Assembly (NCBI RefSeq): GCF_026016465.1
Contig: NZ_CP100390.1
Location: 2,394,001-2,458,000, forward strand
Source of the DNA: Alkalimarinus alittae
GTDB lineage: Bacteria; Pseudomonadota; Gammaproteobacteria; Pseudomonadales; Oleiphilaceae
Length of the DNA: 64,000 nucleotides
Reading direction: 5' to 3'
Position 1 is the stretch's first letter; every line of letters starts with the position of its first letter. The notes under the pieces are model-generated. The model did no database searches. It was not told the origin of the DNA and worked only from the letters and a program-made list of their open reading frames with translations. Positions 63,627 through 64,000 of this stretch are shown here, one piece after another. Made by a program: the position numbers and the translations under genes.

Positions 63627-64000
63627 ATGAAACATGAAGTTGTAGAAAAAAACCTCGGGCTAATGATTGTGTTGATATTAGTTGCCATTAGCTTTGGGGG
63701 ACTAGTAGAAATTGTTCCTTTGTTCTTCCAAAAGCAGGTAACTGAACCAATAGAAGGCCTTAAGCCACTAGGTGCATTGGAATTAGAAGGACGTGACGTT
63801 TATATTCGTGAAGGCTGCCATGTCTGTCATACACAGATGATTCGACCTTTCCGTGCAGAGACCGAACGTTATGGTCACTACTCTGTTGCAGGCGAGCATG
63901 TTTATGAGCACCCATTCTTATGGGGTTCTAAGCGTACCGGGCCTGACTTGGCACGTGTAGGCGGACGATACAGCGACGATTGGCATCGAGCTCACTTGTA
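63627..64000 (+). CDS. ccoO: Cbb3-type cytochrome c oxidase subunit II, truncated by window edge
   Basis: The ATG at 63627 follows AAGGAGG by six bases. The visible 124 residues include an N-terminal membrane helix ([20 protein letters not shown]), [20 protein letters not shown], with the CxxCH heme-c motif, the [20 protein letters not shown] run and [20 protein letters not shown], all conserved in CcoO. The rest of the protein lies beyond the window. It forms the mono-heme subunit that carries electrons to CcoN. Confidence 0.96.
   Translation, partial: MKHEVVEKNLGLMIVLILVAISFGGLVEIVPLFFQKQVTEPIEGLKPLGALELEGRDVYIREGCHVCHTQMIRPFRAETERYGHYSVAGEHVYEHPFLWGSKRTGPDLARVGGRYSDDWHRAHL

Noticed and set aside
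1-64000. tRNA, rRNA, CRISPR arrays and riboswitches
   Set aside because: I looked for CCA-ended cloverleaf genes, regularly spaced repeats and known leader motifs and found none. A profile search would be needed to exclude weak ones.

Overview
The window looks like chromosomal DNA of a marine, AT-leaning (roughly 40% GC, estimated by eye) gammaproteobacterium. The class assignment rests on gene content: a recC-recB-recD block, ygiQ, rhlB, epmC, rlmM, pdxB, alaA, tusA, a qmcA/NfeD pair and an FNR-type regulator beside cbb3 oxidase genes. Genus cannot be fixed from sequence alone; an Oceanospirillales/Alteromonadales-like marine lineage is my guess. I saw no rRNA, tRNA or CRISPR array.

Layout. 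1-4.2 kb is a patchy accessory stretch on the minus strand: an edge-truncated multi-pass membrane protein, an exported rhodanese, a DUF6624 protein overlapping a 48-codon PaiB remnant, a WG-repeat-like exported protein, a small membrane protein, an M23 peptidase and a YdeI/OmpD-associated remnant. 4.2-11.8 kb holds a methyltransferase-like protein, the SPFH/NfeD pair, a tandem DsbA-fold protein, a SnoaL-like protein with an SOS-type promoter driving a 44-aa ORF upstream, a GST and glutaryl-CoA dehydrogenase. 11.8-15.7 kb is a methyltransferase / MlaC-like / RND-exporter operon. 16-24.2 kb carries ygiQ, a DHH phosphoesterase, a divergent PilZ-like protein, a phasin/histone-H1-like Lys/Ala-rich protein and a PAS-GGDEF-EAL protein. 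24.4-26.7 kb has an operon of PilZ-like protein, unknown exported or anchored protein and SCO1/SenC, then a receiver protein.

26.7-37.3 kb contains an XRE-type regulator, a striking pair of identical palindromes, a WYL regulator and recD, recB and recC, all on the minus strand. 37.4-43 kb is mixed: an Imm22-like protein, a pseudouridine synthase, a PEP-CTERM protein, a Cys-rich exported protein with a defensin-like cysteine pattern, DUF1428, a double-CDGSH protein, an orphan sdhB and a glutathione peroxidase/OhrR pair. At 44-45.2 kb a complete IS3-family element interrupts a periplasmic solute-binding-protein gene and has left a recognisable 5-bp target duplication.

46.4-59.2 kb is mostly housekeeping: a Tag-like glycosylase, alaA, an RlmK-like methyltransferase overlapping an ATP-NAD-kinase-like gene, a YcgR-type PilZ protein, pdxB, rhlB, epmC, dsbD, tusA and rlmM. 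59.5-64 kb is an oxygen-response block: an Aer-like PAS chemoreceptor, an FNR/ANR-type regulator with its Fe-S cysteines, and ccoN-ccoO behind two FNR boxes, with ccoO running off the window.

The most interesting items for follow-up are the SOS-controlled 44-aa ORF, the defensin-like protein, the WYL/XRE regulators and palindrome pair beside recBCD, and the PilZ-like pair in which only one member keeps the ligand motifs.
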